Of a stretch of 64,000 nucleotides of DNA, positions 35,001-45,172 are shown piece by piece. The stretch is from a virus. The stretch lies in IMG/VR virus record IMGVR_UViG_3300030430_005214, positions 1-64,000 of that record; one strand, given 5' to 3'. The position numbers and the translations under genes are program-made. The notes beneath the pieces are model-generated. The model was not told where the DNA came from and ran no database searches. It was given only the letters and a program-made list of their open reading frames with translations. Position 1 is the stretch's first letter. Each line of letters starts with the position of its first letter.

Positions 35001-38000
35001 CTAGTTTCCAAATACTAGAGGTTAATATTCCTTGTTCTCTTGAATTGGGCAAAAGATTTTCTGTTCTATGTTCTCTAGTATCTCTCCAAAACTTATTTAC
35101 AAAATTAAGTCTTTTCCTAGTGCCAGAAAGATAAGTATACAAGCCTTTTGGATAAATTGTTTCAGCATATGATACTTCCGCTATATCTTTAATATTATTT
35201 TCATTCAAATAGTTTAAAAATGCCGCGTACGGAGAGTAACTTTTGTTAAACAACAATTCCGGTCTAATTGGTATGATGTTGTCTAGATGCCTACCTGAGT
35301 ATTGTCGTGAAAGTTTAGACTCTTTTGTGTGATCTGTAAAATGTTTTTCAATATTACCCAAGCTGCTTAAAGCGACAGTAATACTTCTTTCCTCTCCTGT
35401 TTTAAATTTATAAATAAGAGGCTTATATTTCGATGTTACAGGTGGCTCAGTAAAGTTTTTAACTAATGAAGGTGGACGCTCAGGATCTTTTACACCAATA
35501 ACTCGCTCTAAATATCCAATTTGATTATGATTTTTTTGATGTCTTACAATTGGATGATTATCTTTTCTGTAAAGCTTCCAGTTTGCCCCGCCATATGGAC
35601 CCTGACGGTTTAGGAGTATAGAGTTTAAATATGGTGTTAGCGCGGGATTAAACACTGTATTTATTAAAGAACCAACAATGTCATTGTTATAACCGCCATA
35701 AAATATGCCAAATGGGTCCGGGGTTAATCCTAAGCTTAACAGTAGCTGTTGGCCGACGATGTTATTATCCGGATCGAATTCGTCTCGCACGATTGTGTTC
35801 AACCCTACAAAATCAATTTCATAGAAAGTGGTTGTTGCTGCTTCTTTGGTAGTAGGAAATCGTATGTTAGTTTGATTTGGAACTATTTGACCACCGACAT
35901 CACTAGAACTTACAAATACTAAATCAGAAGAAGCAAAATCACCCCTGCTAGTGTCTTTTTTCTCATAATCAAATAAAGCAGAACCAGTATAATTTTGTAT
36001 TAAGCTGGCTGTAATCCAAGCATACTGTACATCTGTTTGTGGAATAGCATGTTGTACGTGAAAGTTATCATATTTAACTGTTTGCTCAAAAGGATCATCT
36101 CGGCGCCGGCCAAGCGACTCGCCAAATGTAATCGCTGGTCGACCATTTCTATTAACCTTATGAAACGAGCCAGTACCGCTATAATCTTCAAAATTCACAG
36201 TTGAAAATCCACCAGGGTATGGTGCGAAGCCGGCTTCATCATAAGCAGCGACTGTAAATTGATCACTAAAGAAACCAAATTGATTAGAATGATCAGAATA
36301 TAATTCATTTAGAACAGTTCGAACAGGTAAATTTCTAAATGGCATCGCATTATACACACTAAATTCTGCAGCTGCGATGTCTAACATACCCTCTGTCATA
36401 GTGCTAACATCACCTGGTGCAGAGAAGCGATTTACAATAATTGCTTTATTAGATCCAGTCAAGTCTCTTCTTACCAAAGGAAAATCAATAACACCAGAGA
36501 CAAAAGCCGAGTCGCGAGAACTTATCTCAGTTGGCAAATTTCCCTCAGACTCTACTAGATAACGATTGTTTAATGAGCGGCCATTAGTCATAACAATTTC
36601 ATAAGTCTCTGAATAATTACCTATTTTTGTAACGCCGTTTGCGTCAGTCGCTTGGTCTTCTGTTTCAACAGGAGCTGTTAATTGTTTAATATTTTTAATG
36701 TTTACCGGGCGTTTTGCATACTCTTCACGGAAATACACAGACTTTGGATTTTCCGGTGCGATATTAAGCAAATCTATCCCTTCTGCAGATCCAGTTATGC
36801 GCCAGCCCTCTAGTCTCTCACCTTCGCTATCAGGAGGATCATTATCAGGGGTAAAATTTGTCATTACGTGACGATATGCTCGACCACCGACATATTTTTC
36901 TGTAAACGGACCTTGCATCGGAACATCGCCAAAAGGACCATAACTATCATGGTGTAAGTTTGTGATGGCTAAGTTGATTTGAAAGTCTGCAATCGGGGCC
37001 ATAGCAGCTTCGTTTTTGATAGAAGAGCTATACAGTCCAAATGGAAACACCAAATCACCTTTAAAAACATTACTAAAATCATCACCCCCATCAATAACCG
37101 AAGCAACTGAAAATTTGTATTTTCTTTTGCCCCTATTTAATTCTAAATTATCGTCGCAATCTTTAAAAGATTCAAGCTTTGAATCAGGAGGTTCAATAGA
37201 AATTAATCCTCCCTCTCCTGGTGTGGATTGTGTTGGTCGCTTTCTTATAGAATCCCAAAAACCAACTTTTTTATTCTGATAGGCGTTTCCACCACCATGA
37301 ATGTCTGGCTGGTTTATACCCTTTACCTTATATGGTCTAGCTAGTCTTCTAGTGACATATGTTGACCCTTGATACGTCTCAGATGTTTTAACGTTGTAAA
37401 GCGTTGGAGCTGTCGCATTTGTTTCGTTAACAATGGAATCTAATTGAGTTTGTCGATTTATGTCAACATTGGAATCACCAGAAGATATTATTGGGTTTGC
37501 TCGCTCTGATCTCTCTTTAAACCAAGTGCAATTATCAGCTTCGTCATTTGTTATTGGTGCATGACCCTCTTTCCATGGGTAACTTAGTTCATTAACTCCA
37601 AGTATTATCCCATCTGGTTCACTTTTTACGTCTTTTACAAGGGAATACTTATTTGTAAATTTACTTCTATCACCTAAAACAAAATTTTCAATAACTGTTG
37701 ATATACCATCTTCAAAAGTTAACATAGACATTGGTATTAATTTAACCAAATATCTAGACACGGCATAATCAATAAACTTAAAGTATTCTACGTACTTATC
37801 AAAATCGTAATCATTTGCAACCTTTTCAAAGAAAAGATCTGCTGCTTTTTTAAGTTCTTTATATTCTCCACGATAAGCATTTACCGGAGTTCCAATCATA
37901 TTGTTAAACCAAACAACAGAACCAAACATGTTTAACATTTCCTCTGAAATATCTTGGAAAAGGTTCTTTTCTATTGAAAGATGATAGGTTGTTGGTCTGG

Positions 38001-41000
38001 TATTTCTATTAAAAAACTCGTCATCTTCGGAAAGAATTCTTGTTAAATTAGAATCCATTAAAACTTCAGGTACTTGAGGTTGAAATGTTGATCGTTCTAG
38101 AGACTCAACGGCCTCTTTTGATGACGCAAGGAAGAAACTTCCAGAAGCAGTGTGTCTTCTGGACACTAAGCCACTAAACCATCCATATCTATTATCACTA
38201 AGTGAGCCAGAAGAAACATCCTCGACCGCGAACTCTCCGTTTGAATCTGAACCGGTTACACTTGTAAAGTCCCAAAGCAAAGCTAATGTATGAGCTTGAG
38301 GTACGTACTTATCATTAATGCTATTTTGATATAAAAATGCATTTTGTGTTGGCCTTTCTGCGCCGAAATTACCTAGTTTTATGTTGTGATTGTCTATAGT
38401 GCCAGTTGGTAAACTAGCATACCACGCACGACAAGACTCTATTTTAGTATCGGCAAAGTCAACTATACTTCCAGTAAAGTTATTTCTATGCGCTCCAACA
38501 AACACGCGCTTAGGGCTAGATAATATTTTTCGACCAGAATCATTACTGATCGTACCAGTGACTAAAAATTCTTGGGCCTTATAGTCAGCTATATGATTTA
38601 CACCATAAAAACGAACAGTGTAGCCGGACTCTTCGGATCCGCTCACTTGATTTATTGACTCTATTTTTGTTGGCGCGACAGTAACAGAAACCGTCCACAG
38701 CTGATCGTCATATACGTCGTCAAAGATAGAAGACGTCATCTCTGGTATAAGTCCACCGGTAGTGCTGCTTAATTTAAAGTATGCATTAGATGAAAACTTA
38801 TCGTCTTTAACTATTGAAACTTGAAAGTTGGCATAATCATTTGTATCCCATGTTAAATCGTTTTCAACATATGGATCGGCGGTGTGTACACCAAATAAAC
38901 TAGTTTGCTTATGAAGCGGATATAAGTTGGCTGCCGTGCCTTGATAGCTCTCTTTAACCGTAGCATAATCAGCTATAGACACTCGATTAGGTAAAATCGC
39001 GTTTGCTTCTAAGGTAAAAGCTAACCCTACACCCTCAAAAGTTCCATCTGTAACGCCTGTTCCTGAAAGAAAAGACGTTGAATCATTATCAATTTTATAT
39101 TGGAAGATTGACGCATCATTGTTGCCTATTTTGTTAAAATTAGCATAGTTTTTCTTTTTCGTAATTAATCTGAGATTGTCCTCTAGTTTATATACCGTCT
39201 CATTGCCATACAGATTAATTTTTAATACATTGTCACCAATTCCAAAACACCTTAAAAGGTTTCTAAATGACTTTTCACTACCTTTTGTTTTATAGATATA
39301 ATTTAAGTTATTGTATATATTTTGATAAATAATGTTTTTTACTTCTTGTAAGTTTTTTTCAAACTTAATTTCTTCATCTCTATTATCAAACTTTTCCAGT
39401 AACGTTGCGTCAACAAATATCTCCGGTGCGACAAAACCAACAGACTCAAGAGACTTCTTGTTAAAAGGAGGCGGCGTGGCCTCACCACTATAATATTTTA
39501 TATTATTTAACTCTGGTAGTTTTTCTAAAAGTATTGAAGTTTCGTCAAAATAACTTGAAACAACTTGTAATAGATTTAACAGTTGGTTTCCGTCTAAATT
39601 ATCTCTTTCTGTTTCACTTTGTTCTAAAATCCAACCGGGCATATATGATTTTAAAGAATTTGCATTAGTGTCGTCATATATGCTGCCGCTTTTTGACATT
39701 CTAGACAAATAACTTAAAACATCCGGGTGGAAATCATAAACGATTGGATCTTTAAATTCTATTGTACTAGCAGAAGATTCTAATATAGCAGAGCCAATTT
39801 CTCTAGATCCTGCAGGATTATAACCCGTCCAAGAACCATTGCTTACTCGACCGGAGTAATCTAAAACAGTGGAATCAACGGATGTATTTTCTGTGATACC
39901 CTCATTAAATTTAAAGTAAACACCAAGGTCTGTATTCGATATGTCAGTATTTGTACCTCCACCAACCTGATCAAACCAGCGAGTTTGTATCTGTTTTGAT
40001 GTTCTCCATCGTTTCCAATATCTAAATTCATCAATTGAGCCTGAAAATGGCGACCAACCGCGGTCGCCGCGAGCGGCTGTACCATCATAAAATTCTGCTG
40101 CTTGCGCGCCAATTGTAGAAACGATTGCGCCGGAGACATAGCCAACTGGGAAAACTCCGGTTGAAGAATCGTTATATTCTCCGTCGACAAACAAATCAAA
40201 AAGTGTCTGATTTCCCTCAGTTTTCATTCTAATCGCGTAATGGTGCCAATTTCCATCTGCGATAGAAGAAGTCGTCAGCGTAGGGGAACCCATATATAAT
40301 CTTATATTATTTGTGCTTCCCGAGGCATAACTTACAAAAAAGGCTTGATTGTTGACATTAGCGGCCGTGCCAGTGGTGGCAAGAGCTATCGACAGACGAC
40401 CGTAATTATCACTAGTATGTGTTGTGCCGGTTACATGAGCGTCAACAATAAATTCAAAATATTCTTGGTCAGGAACATAAGCATCTTTCTTAAGCCAAAA
40501 TTCTACGGTATTACCTTTATTTCCATCAATTAAAAGATTATTTTCTCTATTATCATCCAAATCATATATGTTGGCATCTTTACGATAAACAACATTATCT
40601 GTAACTTGGTTATAATATAGGCTATTTCCCGATCCGGCGTGTGGGCCACCTTTTGCTAATATATACTCAAAACCCTCGGTCAGATAATTTACAGGAGGAA
40701 AAAACCCACCTTCGGCACCTGCAGTAGCGGCTCCCGTCAAAAAATTGGCATATCCAGTTGTTCTTGGATATCCATTTTCAAAAAGGTACAAATCTATAAG
40801 AGAAGAGGATACTTCCCAAAGAACTTTTTCTTTTAGTGATCCATCGTAAGGGTAGGTGTCGTGAATTCGTTTAATTGAATCTTCATAGTATTTTTCTGCT
40901 AATCCAAAACGAGCAAAGAAAGCAGGACTATCAAAATTTTCAATCGCTTCAAATCTTGCATTTCTTTTATTGATTGCAGCTGCATAATCAAAAGATTCAA

Positions 41001-41082
41001 TCTCACCTTTGAAATCATTCTTTGATAAAGGTTCTTCTGATTTTAAGTTCTTTTGCTCTTTAAATAAATCTTTTAAGGACAT
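32023..41082 (-). CDS. Giant 3019-residue tail protein with laminin-G/concanavalin-like domains
   Basis: The largest gene in the window. Residues about 185-395 form a concanavalin A/LamG-like lectin domain (NTVEFWLKKD, then DGNWHHYAIRM, DLFVDGEYND, GSIDEFRYW). A second, weaker one lies about 770-930 (LWTVSVTV, then FVGAHRNNFTGSIVDF, KIESCRAW). The remaining 2000 residues are not recognised and are rich in Tyr, Asn, Phe and Asp. Lectin folds suggest sugar binding on the host surface, so this is probably a large adhesin or distal tail/baseplate component. It follows the DNRLRE-type protein after one base and is on the same transcript as the baseplate wedge genes. Confidence 0.8.
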   Translation of the reverse strand: MSLKDLFKEQKNLKSEEPLSKNDFKGEIESFDYAAAINKRNARFEAIENFDSPAFFARFGLAEKYYEDSIKRIHDTYPYDGSLKEKVLWEVSSSLIDLYLFENGYPRTTGYANFLTGAATAGAEGGFFPPVNYLTEGFEYILAKGGPHAGSGNSLYYNQVTDNVVYRKDANIYDLDDNRENNLLIDGNKGNTVEFWLKKDAYVPDQEYFEFIVDAHVTGTTHTSDNYGRLSIALATTGTAANVNNQAFFVSYASGSTNNIRLYMGSPTLTTSSIADGNWHHYAIRMKTEGNQTLFDLFVDGEYNDSSTGVFPVGYVSGAIVSTIGAQAAEFYDGTAARGDRGWSPFSGSIDEFRYWKRWRTSKQIQTRWFDQVGGGTNTDISNTDLGVYFKFNEGITENTSVDSTVLDYSGRVSNGSWTGYNPAGSREIGSAILESSASTIEFKDPIVYDFHPDVLSYLSRMSKSGSIYDDTNANSLKSYMPGWILEQSETERDNLDGNQLLNLLQVVSSYFDETSILLEKLPELNNIKYYSGEATPPPFNKKSLESVGFVAPEIFVDATLLEKFDNRDEEIKFEKNLQEVKNIIYQNIYNNLNYIYKTKGSEKSFRNLLRCFGIGDNVLKINLYGNETVYKLEDNLRLITKKKNYANFNKIGNNDASIFQYKIDNDSTSFLSGTGVTDGTFEGVGLAFTLEANAILPNRVSIADYATVKESYQGTAANLYPLHKQTSLFGVHTADPYVENDLTWDTNDYANFQVSIVKDDKFSSNAYFKLSSTTGGLIPEMTSSIFDDVYDDQLWTVSVTVAPTKIESINQVSGSEESGYTVRFYGVNHIADYKAQEFLVTGTISNDSGRKILSSPKRVFVGAHRNNFTGSIVDFADTKIESCRAWYASLPTGTIDNHNIKLGNFGAERPTQNAFLYQNSINDKYVPQAHTLALLWDFTSVTGSDSNGEFAVEDVSSGSLSDNRYGWFSGLVSRRHTASGSFFLASSKEAVESLERSTFQPQVPEVLMDSNLTRILSEDDEFFNRNTRPTTYHLSIEKNLFQDISEEMLNMFGSVVWFNNMIGTPVNAYRGEYKELKKAADLFFEKVANDYDFDKYVEYFKFIDYAVSRYLVKLIPMSMLTFEDGISTVIENFVLGDRSKFTNKYSLVKDVKSEPDGIILGVNELSYPWKEGHAPITNDEADNCTWFKERSERANPIISSGDSNVDINRQTQLDSIVNETNATAPTLYNVKTSETYQGSTYVTRRLARPYKVKGINQPDIHGGGNAYQNKKVGFWDSIRKRPTQSTPGEGGLISIEPPDSKLESFKDCDDNLELNRGKRKYKFSVASVIDGGDDFSNVFKGDLVFPFGLYSSSIKNEAAMAPIADFQINLAITNLHHDSYGPFGDVPMQGPFTEKYVGGRAYRHVMTNFTPDNDPPDSEGERLEGWRITGSAEGIDLLNIAPENPKSVYFREEYAKRPVNIKNIKQLTAPVETEDQATDANGVTKIGNYSETYEIVMTNGRSLNNRYLVESEGNLPTEISSRDSAFVSGVIDFPLVRRDLTGSNKAIIVNRFSAPGDVSTMTEGMLDIAAAEFSVYNAMPFRNLPVRTVLNELYSDHSNQFGFFSDQFTVAAYDEAGFAPYPGGFSTVNFEDYSGTGSFHKVNRNGRPAITFGESLGRRRDDPFEQTVKYDNFHVQHAIPQTDVQYAWITASLIQNYTGSALFDYEKKDTSRGDFASSDLVFVSSSDVGGQIVPNQTNIRFPTTKEAATTTFYEIDFVGLNTIVRDEFDPDNNIVGQQLLLSLGLTPDPFGIFYGGYNNDIVGSLINTVFNPALTPYLNSILLNRQGPYGGANWKLYRKDNHPIVRHQKNHNQIGYLERVIGVKDPERPPSLVKNFTEPPVTSKYKPLIYKFKTGEERSITVALSSLGNIEKHFTDHTKESKLSRQYSGRHLDNIIPIRPELLFNKSYSPYAAFLNYLNENNIKDIAEVSYAETIYPKGLYTYLSGTRKRLNFVNKFWRDTREHRTENLLPNSREQGILTSSIWKLDSHDDFAENAEFVPYKGGMTQQDGVGELQNCYSLFHYQTGSDVVATINYNRRIKLIYQDKDEFPSSAPAELRAREADLYYFPTFATLQSASAIARYSASVGDTFWEATSSNDHKPFYDNYDQYAEEGFRNLKDGTVLPEFIISDYMSRFIANANNLQYDSYSPAGFFDVSMNMSKDLQIQFGLLSLTGTDNFATTEEFLNRYVFSDFYDYFKLVEEDFEDQRGVADVPTDTKLRTTKHKLTCEAILKFLPYDGFYPSERTTQLGKIFFQSLTADLFGTEKNVRTAAQPFFAPGILFNSIKSGIAVDYPVFTNEGGFTATPSLCWGHAISGNFDTRIPFGDLVQPKNIRIYDAEVDPDLALDSTASIVNVKDDHTFAMSNFLAETMNLFIGRGANQQAMIRSNQDNEVDAEIIIPEDGTYTMYLNLMNSMNIKNVADYLEQDAIMRVSPYDYVVGNADITSSLQVNTASVTMYDRAITGFNIDPFLYGSSFGPPVETGEFGKQDRTSAFKMGPINSDFGITGSAFDPFTPAYYNGFGTVQIFANLKEGVTTREEIFATASYSYNRLPTFSYPTVGNYATALLNAYKTTNHRYKMQLSASLFLGDENPNHVLYETKQEFQTEDGATAKKQLVAFKPRWECPVLDFTNASPQTSFISGNVAKGMWHQYGEIPERDNGIKLQAEGPNGKFITNNNVAADYPGLKDLARLLNIDTTQFSKVGKLNSSGDLSISNIAAPTTQREFSEAIIAIPFKYNEIINQTEFYHIDKEQFNLVKSNLYKSIDDRFDPLTTLNIRTFNEIKEKSPSVLDESKELYDLMSLMRKYVIPPHLDFLHNDKVSPFVMFMIEYSINLTQKDLQNMWQNVEPTFARKALKVKSETSLHLMPTTKAQGRQPATDVKIPYHPYFAPKKGLNEFFDSTKTRWAVFKVKKRAAMNYNSMVGKINLNGTEYIRKDLGPQQANDFLYSYNWPYDFFSLIELAKLNSITTFNPTYNEEE

Positions 41083-41083
41083 A

Positions 41084-42943
41084 TTATTCTACTCTAAACC
41101 TAAACCTTTCTGGTTGCTGAACATAGCTTCCATTGATTAAATAAGCAAAACTTAGCTCATAAACCGTGTCCGTATCAAACAAGTCCATTTCTAAATCAAA
41201 GTAGCTGCCACTCGCATCATAAGACAATCGAGTATGGTTTATAGAACCAGTCCCAAAAGGAACAACTTCTAGATTATCGTTTACTCTAGTGAACCGATAG
41301 TAAGTATTATCAATTATACTTGTTTCTATTTTATTATTCGCTACTGTATAAATAGTTGGGGACCAATCTTTTTGACGAGTATAAAGTCTAAATCTAACCT
41401 TTTCATTTTTAGAATAAGTAGAACGTAGATTGATGACTTTAGAAACATATTTTTGATCAAAATTGTAATTTTGACTGCCAAACGTTTTTACTTTTATCGC
41501 TGAACCAGTGTGGTATTCAATTCCTCCGCTATGCCAAACATCAAATATGGTTGTTATGCTAGCAGAATCGTATGCAAACGAGCAAGAATATATACCAGTT
41601 TCTACGTGAGAAGCTGTTATGTTAATCATAGTGGCGTCATTGGCAACACCCCCGCCGACTGGTAAGGATAGCGGACTTCCAATAGGGGTAGTTGAACCAC
41701 TGTATATATTTACATTCAACACTTGAACACCAGAATTTTCACCCAAATCAGGAATATCTTTTAATTGTCCTTTGACAACATTATAAAGATATAGGTTCAT
41801 TAAGTTATCTGGACCGGTAACAAGCGATGAGCTTAAAAAGAAATCTCCTCGATTATCTTTTTTGCTATCATCCCAACGGGCTTCAATAATCGGGCGCTTA
41901 TGAAAAAATTGTGAACCTCTTGCAAAAAACTTTTTAGTGTAAAATGAATTATTTGCCGTTTCATTTGAACCTGTAAGGCGTACACCAAAGCCAAAATTTG
42001 ACAGGCCAGCGCTGGCTGGTCCTTTTATCCAATCTTCAACTAGATGACTTACATCTAGTTCTAAATTTTCAAAACCTGTGTCAAATGCTTGAGTGAAGGT
42101 GTACTCCTCACTGTCAACATAGCTACCACCTTCAACGTTAGAACCGCTAGTGAAGTTGTTGACAACAAAAGCACCCATACCTGAGTCTTGTGCGTTCGTT
42201 TTATTACCTGCAGTGCCAGGAGTATTTTGGGTAATAAGAACATTGTTGCCTGTTTTCGATGCAGTGAAACCAATATTTGTGCCGGCATTAATCCGTGCAA
42301 TGATTTGATCTGCGGTGGCTCCTGCATCACCGCCAGCCATGCCGTCGATACCAATATTGACAGTAGTACCAGGAGTATATGCTGTAGTGTTTGCCGATAC
42401 GTTTACACCTGTTACAAACCCATATGTTGTTGAGGTACCGGCTGCGTCAGTCAATGTAAATGTACCTGCAGTCAGCAGCTCTTTCACCACGGTTTCAATT
42501 GTCGCGGTGGCTTTGCCGGTGATGTCTGCCCAAGGCGTGTCACTTGAAGCAGAGAGATAATTTGATGCATCTTCATCTAAATATTCTTCCATATCTAAAC
42601 CAAGACCTTCATTCCAAGATTGAGATATTGGCTGGACTACAAGTGTATAATTTTTTGGAGTTGTTTGTGTATGTTCTGCATTATACATCTTTAAAAAGAA
42701 ATTAACGCTACCGGAGGCCGGTATTTTTTTCGCGGTGCGATCTGAATTAATTTCAGTAACGTCAAATTCAATAAGAATACGTGACAGTTCAGAAGATGAA
42801 GTTGTAGCCTGAGCATATATGCTAAACACCTCCAATGTGTCTGACTGGCCCATGTTTCCAGCAGTGCCGCGGGTTCGTAAATTCGCCTTAAAAGCATTTG
42901 TAATTGTATTGTCTTTTGTAGCATAATATCTTTTTATTGCCAT
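41084..42943 (-). CDS. Baseplate-associated DNRLRE-like protein with an inserted domain
   Basis: 619 residues. Residues 1-140 and about 275-345 together form a DNRLRE-type beta-sandwich (RILIEFDVTEI, SWNEGLGLDMEEY, LDVSHLVEDWIKG, NFGFGVRLTGSNE). Between them, at about 143-272, sits an extra Thr/Gly/Ala-rich domain (FTLTDAAGTSTTYGF, TADQIIARINAG, NVLITQNTPGTAGN) of a kind found in tail fibres. The split suggests insertion of a mobile domain into an older scaffold. The C-terminal 270 residues are beta-rich. It starts in TAATG after the gp6-like gene. DNRLRE domains occur in cell-surface adhesins, so a link between baseplate and adhesin is plausible. Confidence 0.7.
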   Translation of the reverse strand: MAIKRYYATKDNTITNAFKANLRTRGTAGNMGQSDTLEVFSIYAQATTSSSELSRILIEFDVTEINSDRTAKKIPASGSVNFFLKMYNAEHTQTTPKNYTLVVQPISQSWNEGLGLDMEEYLDEDASNYLSASSDTPWADITGKATATIETVVKELLTAGTFTLTDAAGTSTTYGFVTGVNVSANTTAYTPGTTVNIGIDGMAGGDAGATADQIIARINAGTNIGFTASKTGNNVLITQNTPGTAGNKTNAQDSGMGAFVVNNFTSGSNVEGGSYVDSEEYTFTQAFDTGFENLELDVSHLVEDWIKGPASAGLSNFGFGVRLTGSNETANNSFYTKKFFARGSQFFHKRPIIEARWDDSKKDNRGDFFLSSSLVTGPDNLMNLYLYNVVKGQLKDIPDLGENSGVQVLNVNIYSGSTTPIGSPLSLPVGGGVANDATMINITASHVETGIYSCSFAYDSASITTIFDVWHSGGIEYHTGSAIKVKTFGSQNYNFDQKYVSKVINLRSTYSKNEKVRFRLYTRQKDWSPTIYTVANNKIETSIIDNTYYRFTRVNDNLEVVPFGTGSINHTRLSYDASGSYFDLEMDLFDTDTVYELSFAYLINGSYVQQPERFRFRVE

Positions 42944-44745
42944 TAGATCACTTCCCCATTAATATCAACAGTCGGGAATTTAATTTCAAAAACAGTATTT
43001 TCAGGAGCAATTAAATATCTACCATCCTTTGAAATCATTTCATCATAGGATACAGAGTACGAAGAGTATCCAAAGCCTTCTTTTTGTGTTACAGTAACCA
43101 ACTTGGTGTCGACAACAGATGGTATATTGTTCAATAATTTATAAACATCTGTAATTTTAAAAGGCTCTCCAATATCGTAATATCGATCTGAATAAAACAA
43201 AGCTAGAGTGTTGATACATTCAGTAATAACATCAAACTTATTAACATTAGCAAACGAGACAACTTCAAAATCAATTTGTAAATTTATTATTCTTCCATCT
43301 AATATATCAACAGTGTCACCAATCATTTTATATTGATTAATCCAATTTCTTAAATTTTGTTTAACAATATTATTTGTAGTCGTAAATTGATTTGTGCTAT
43401 TGAGTGACAAAACATATAAATTTAAATTTTTTCCGTTAAAACTAGTTTGATCTCTAATGATATTAGCTCTTTTTATTTGGCCAAAGTTTGATGGCATATT
43501 ATAACAAAGAGAAATATAATCATCTTTTGTTACTGCTCTATATTGTGATGAGTATGCGCCTTTTGCTCTTGCCTTTACTTCATCGATATCTGGACGTTGA
43601 CTGTTTGATCCACCATTAATTTGTTTTTCGTTTGTTAATTCTAGACTATCTCTAACTAAACTAATTTCAGCTGGACTAAGAGAAATTTCATCAATAAAAG
43701 AAAAATTAGCACCGACAGGGTTTACTATGGTATCAACTGGGGCATTAACCGACACTGATGTATTTCTTCTATATACAACAGTTAAAACCGTGTTACTTGG
43801 TGCAATCCCAAGTTTGGTTGTTTTTGTTAATACTGTTGGGTCAAAAGACTTTTCAGTTATGTGGTCTTTTCCAAATATATCTAGCGCCATAGTGGTTGGA
43901 TCTAAAAACTTCTCTTCATTGTCTTCAGTTCCATAGCCAAACTGAAGCTCTGCGCCGTAAAGGGTCGGTTCTGCGGTAAATCGTCTTGGTACCGATATTG
44001 GCTTATATATGTTCTTTGCAAAGCTCTTGTTATCATTTGTATTTAGTACCGGCACATATACAACGTCTTGAGTTAAATAATCCACCTCGTAATAATTGTT
44101 TCCCTTGGTATCAAAAACAGAAACAATTTCTGTTAGGTTGCTATCAAAAAGATCTATTTTAAGAAATCTTCTGTAGTCTCCAATATTAAAAGTTTTACTT
44201 TGCAATTCGCCTGAAACTACCACGCCTTTTGCTTTTAAAGCAAATCTAGTGGGAGATGTTCCGGCTGGGTTTGATGCGGCAACTAAAATGGAATCTTCAG
44301 TTTGTGAAAAGTCTATATCCTCTATTAAAGTAAACAAGCTTCCATTCTGTGAAGAAAATGTAGAATTTTTTCTCAATATTGGCGCATAATTATAATCTGG
44401 CGCGGCACCATTACCAACGGCGGGTACCGTGACAAAAAAACTAACTTCGCCAAAAGCTGATGCATTTGGTCTATATTTATATCCATACTGCTTTACGAGT
44501 TTTAATATATTGGAAAACTCTAATGAAGTTTCTAAATATGCTTCGTTGGCTTGGTAATCAGTATAAAATGATACTATATCGCCAACATAGGCTACCATAT
44601 CTAAAAGCAAAGAGCCAAAAGATGCTTCATTAAAATCTCTAAAAGTTTCCGGGTAGTATTTTTGAGCGTAGTTTATTAAATCTCTTTTAATGCTAGCAAA
44701 ATCTCTAGAAGAATAATTAATTATCGGTTTTTTTATCTCAGGCAT
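42943..44745 (-). CDS. Baseplate wedge protein, gp6/J-like
   Basis: 600 residues. The N-terminus carries the signature of baseplate J/gp6 proteins: INYSSRDFASIKRDLINYA (9-27), FNEASFGSLLLDMVAYVGD (38-56), FYTDYQANEAYLETS (60-74) and YKYRPNASAFGEV. The middle has RAKGAYSSQYRAVTKDDY and NMPSNFGQIKRANI, typical of the conserved J core. In T4, gp6 dimers make the inner ring of the baseplate that opens on contraction. It follows the gp25-like gene, as wedge genes do in many myophages, and ends in TAATG with the next gene. Confidence 0.88.
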   Translation of the reverse strand: MPEIKKPIINYSSRDFASIKRDLINYAQKYYPETFRDFNEASFGSLLLDMVAYVGDIVSFYTDYQANEAYLETSLEFSNILKLVKQYGYKYRPNASAFGEVSFFVTVPAVGNGAAPDYNYAPILRKNSTFSSQNGSLFTLIEDIDFSQTEDSILVAASNPAGTSPTRFALKAKGVVVSGELQSKTFNIGDYRRFLKIDLFDSNLTEIVSVFDTKGNNYYEVDYLTQDVVYVPVLNTNDNKSFAKNIYKPISVPRRFTAEPTLYGAELQFGYGTEDNEEKFLDPTTMALDIFGKDHITEKSFDPTVLTKTTKLGIAPSNTVLTVVYRRNTSVSVNAPVDTIVNPVGANFSFIDEISLSPAEISLVRDSLELTNEKQINGGSNSQRPDIDEVKARAKGAYSSQYRAVTKDDYISLCYNMPSNFGQIKRANIIRDQTSFNGKNLNLYVLSLNSTNQFTTTNNIVKQNLRNWINQYKMIGDTVDILDGRIINLQIDFEVVSFANVNKFDVITECINTLALFYSDRYYDIGEPFKITDVYKLLNNIPSVVDTKLVTVTQKEGFGYSSYSVSYDEMISKDGRYLIAPENTVFEIKFPTVDINGEVI

Positions 44746-44758
44746 CCTTGTGTTTTCC

Positions 44759-45130
44759 TTATAATTCTATGCTTAAAGTTAAATTGCTTAAACTAACAGA
44801 AGGCACGGAATAAAAAATTCTCACGGCTAAAATTTGCTCACTGTCTCCATGAAACTCCAGGTCATCTATGTTGATAAAAGGCATATATGTGTTCACCTGC
44901 TCATTTATCTTTTCGGCAATTTCTGATTGTGTGGATAATTCATTGCTCTCAAACAAATAGTTTCTTAATCCAACTCCAAAATCTGGTATCATAACTCTTT
45001 CACCAGGCGCCGTCAAAACTAGATTTTTAAAGTTTTGTTGTATGTTTTGCGCTAAAGTTTTTGTCAAAGAGTAAAAACCGTCAGTATCATCTCTTTGTAA
45101 TGGTATAACCGGTGATATTCCAAAAGCCAT
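44759..45130 (-). CDS. Baseplate wedge protein, gp25-like (W/lysozyme-like fold)
   Basis: 123 residues, the usual size. The key block LTAPGERVMIPDFGVGLRNY (39-58) is diagnostic of gp25/GPW proteins, with the conserved GER and DFG-L turn, followed by LFE. gp25 joins the sheath to the baseplate wedge. AAGAGGG lies upstream of ATG, within a 42-base gap that also holds a CTCTTAAGAG palindrome. Its product should pair with the gp6-like protein encoded next. Confidence 0.93.
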   Translation of the reverse strand: MAFGISPVIPLQRDDTDGFYSLTKTLAQNIQQNFKNLVLTAPGERVMIPDFGVGLRNYLFESNELSTQSEIAEKINEQVNTYMPFINIDDLEFHGDSEQILAVRIFYSVPSVSLSNLTLSIEL

Positions 45131-45138
45131 TTAAAACC

Positions 45139-45148
45139 CTCTTAAGAG
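45139..45148 (-). promoter_or_regulatory. CTCTTAAGAG palindrome overlapping the gp25 ribosome site
   Basis: A perfect 10-bp palindrome sits 9 bases before the gp25 start and contains its ribosome site AAGAG. It may be chance in AT-rich DNA or a protein-binding or mRNA-folding site. No promoter is clear in this gap. Confidence 0.25.
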
Positions 45149-45172
45149 TAATTAGATAAGTCAAATATTTTA

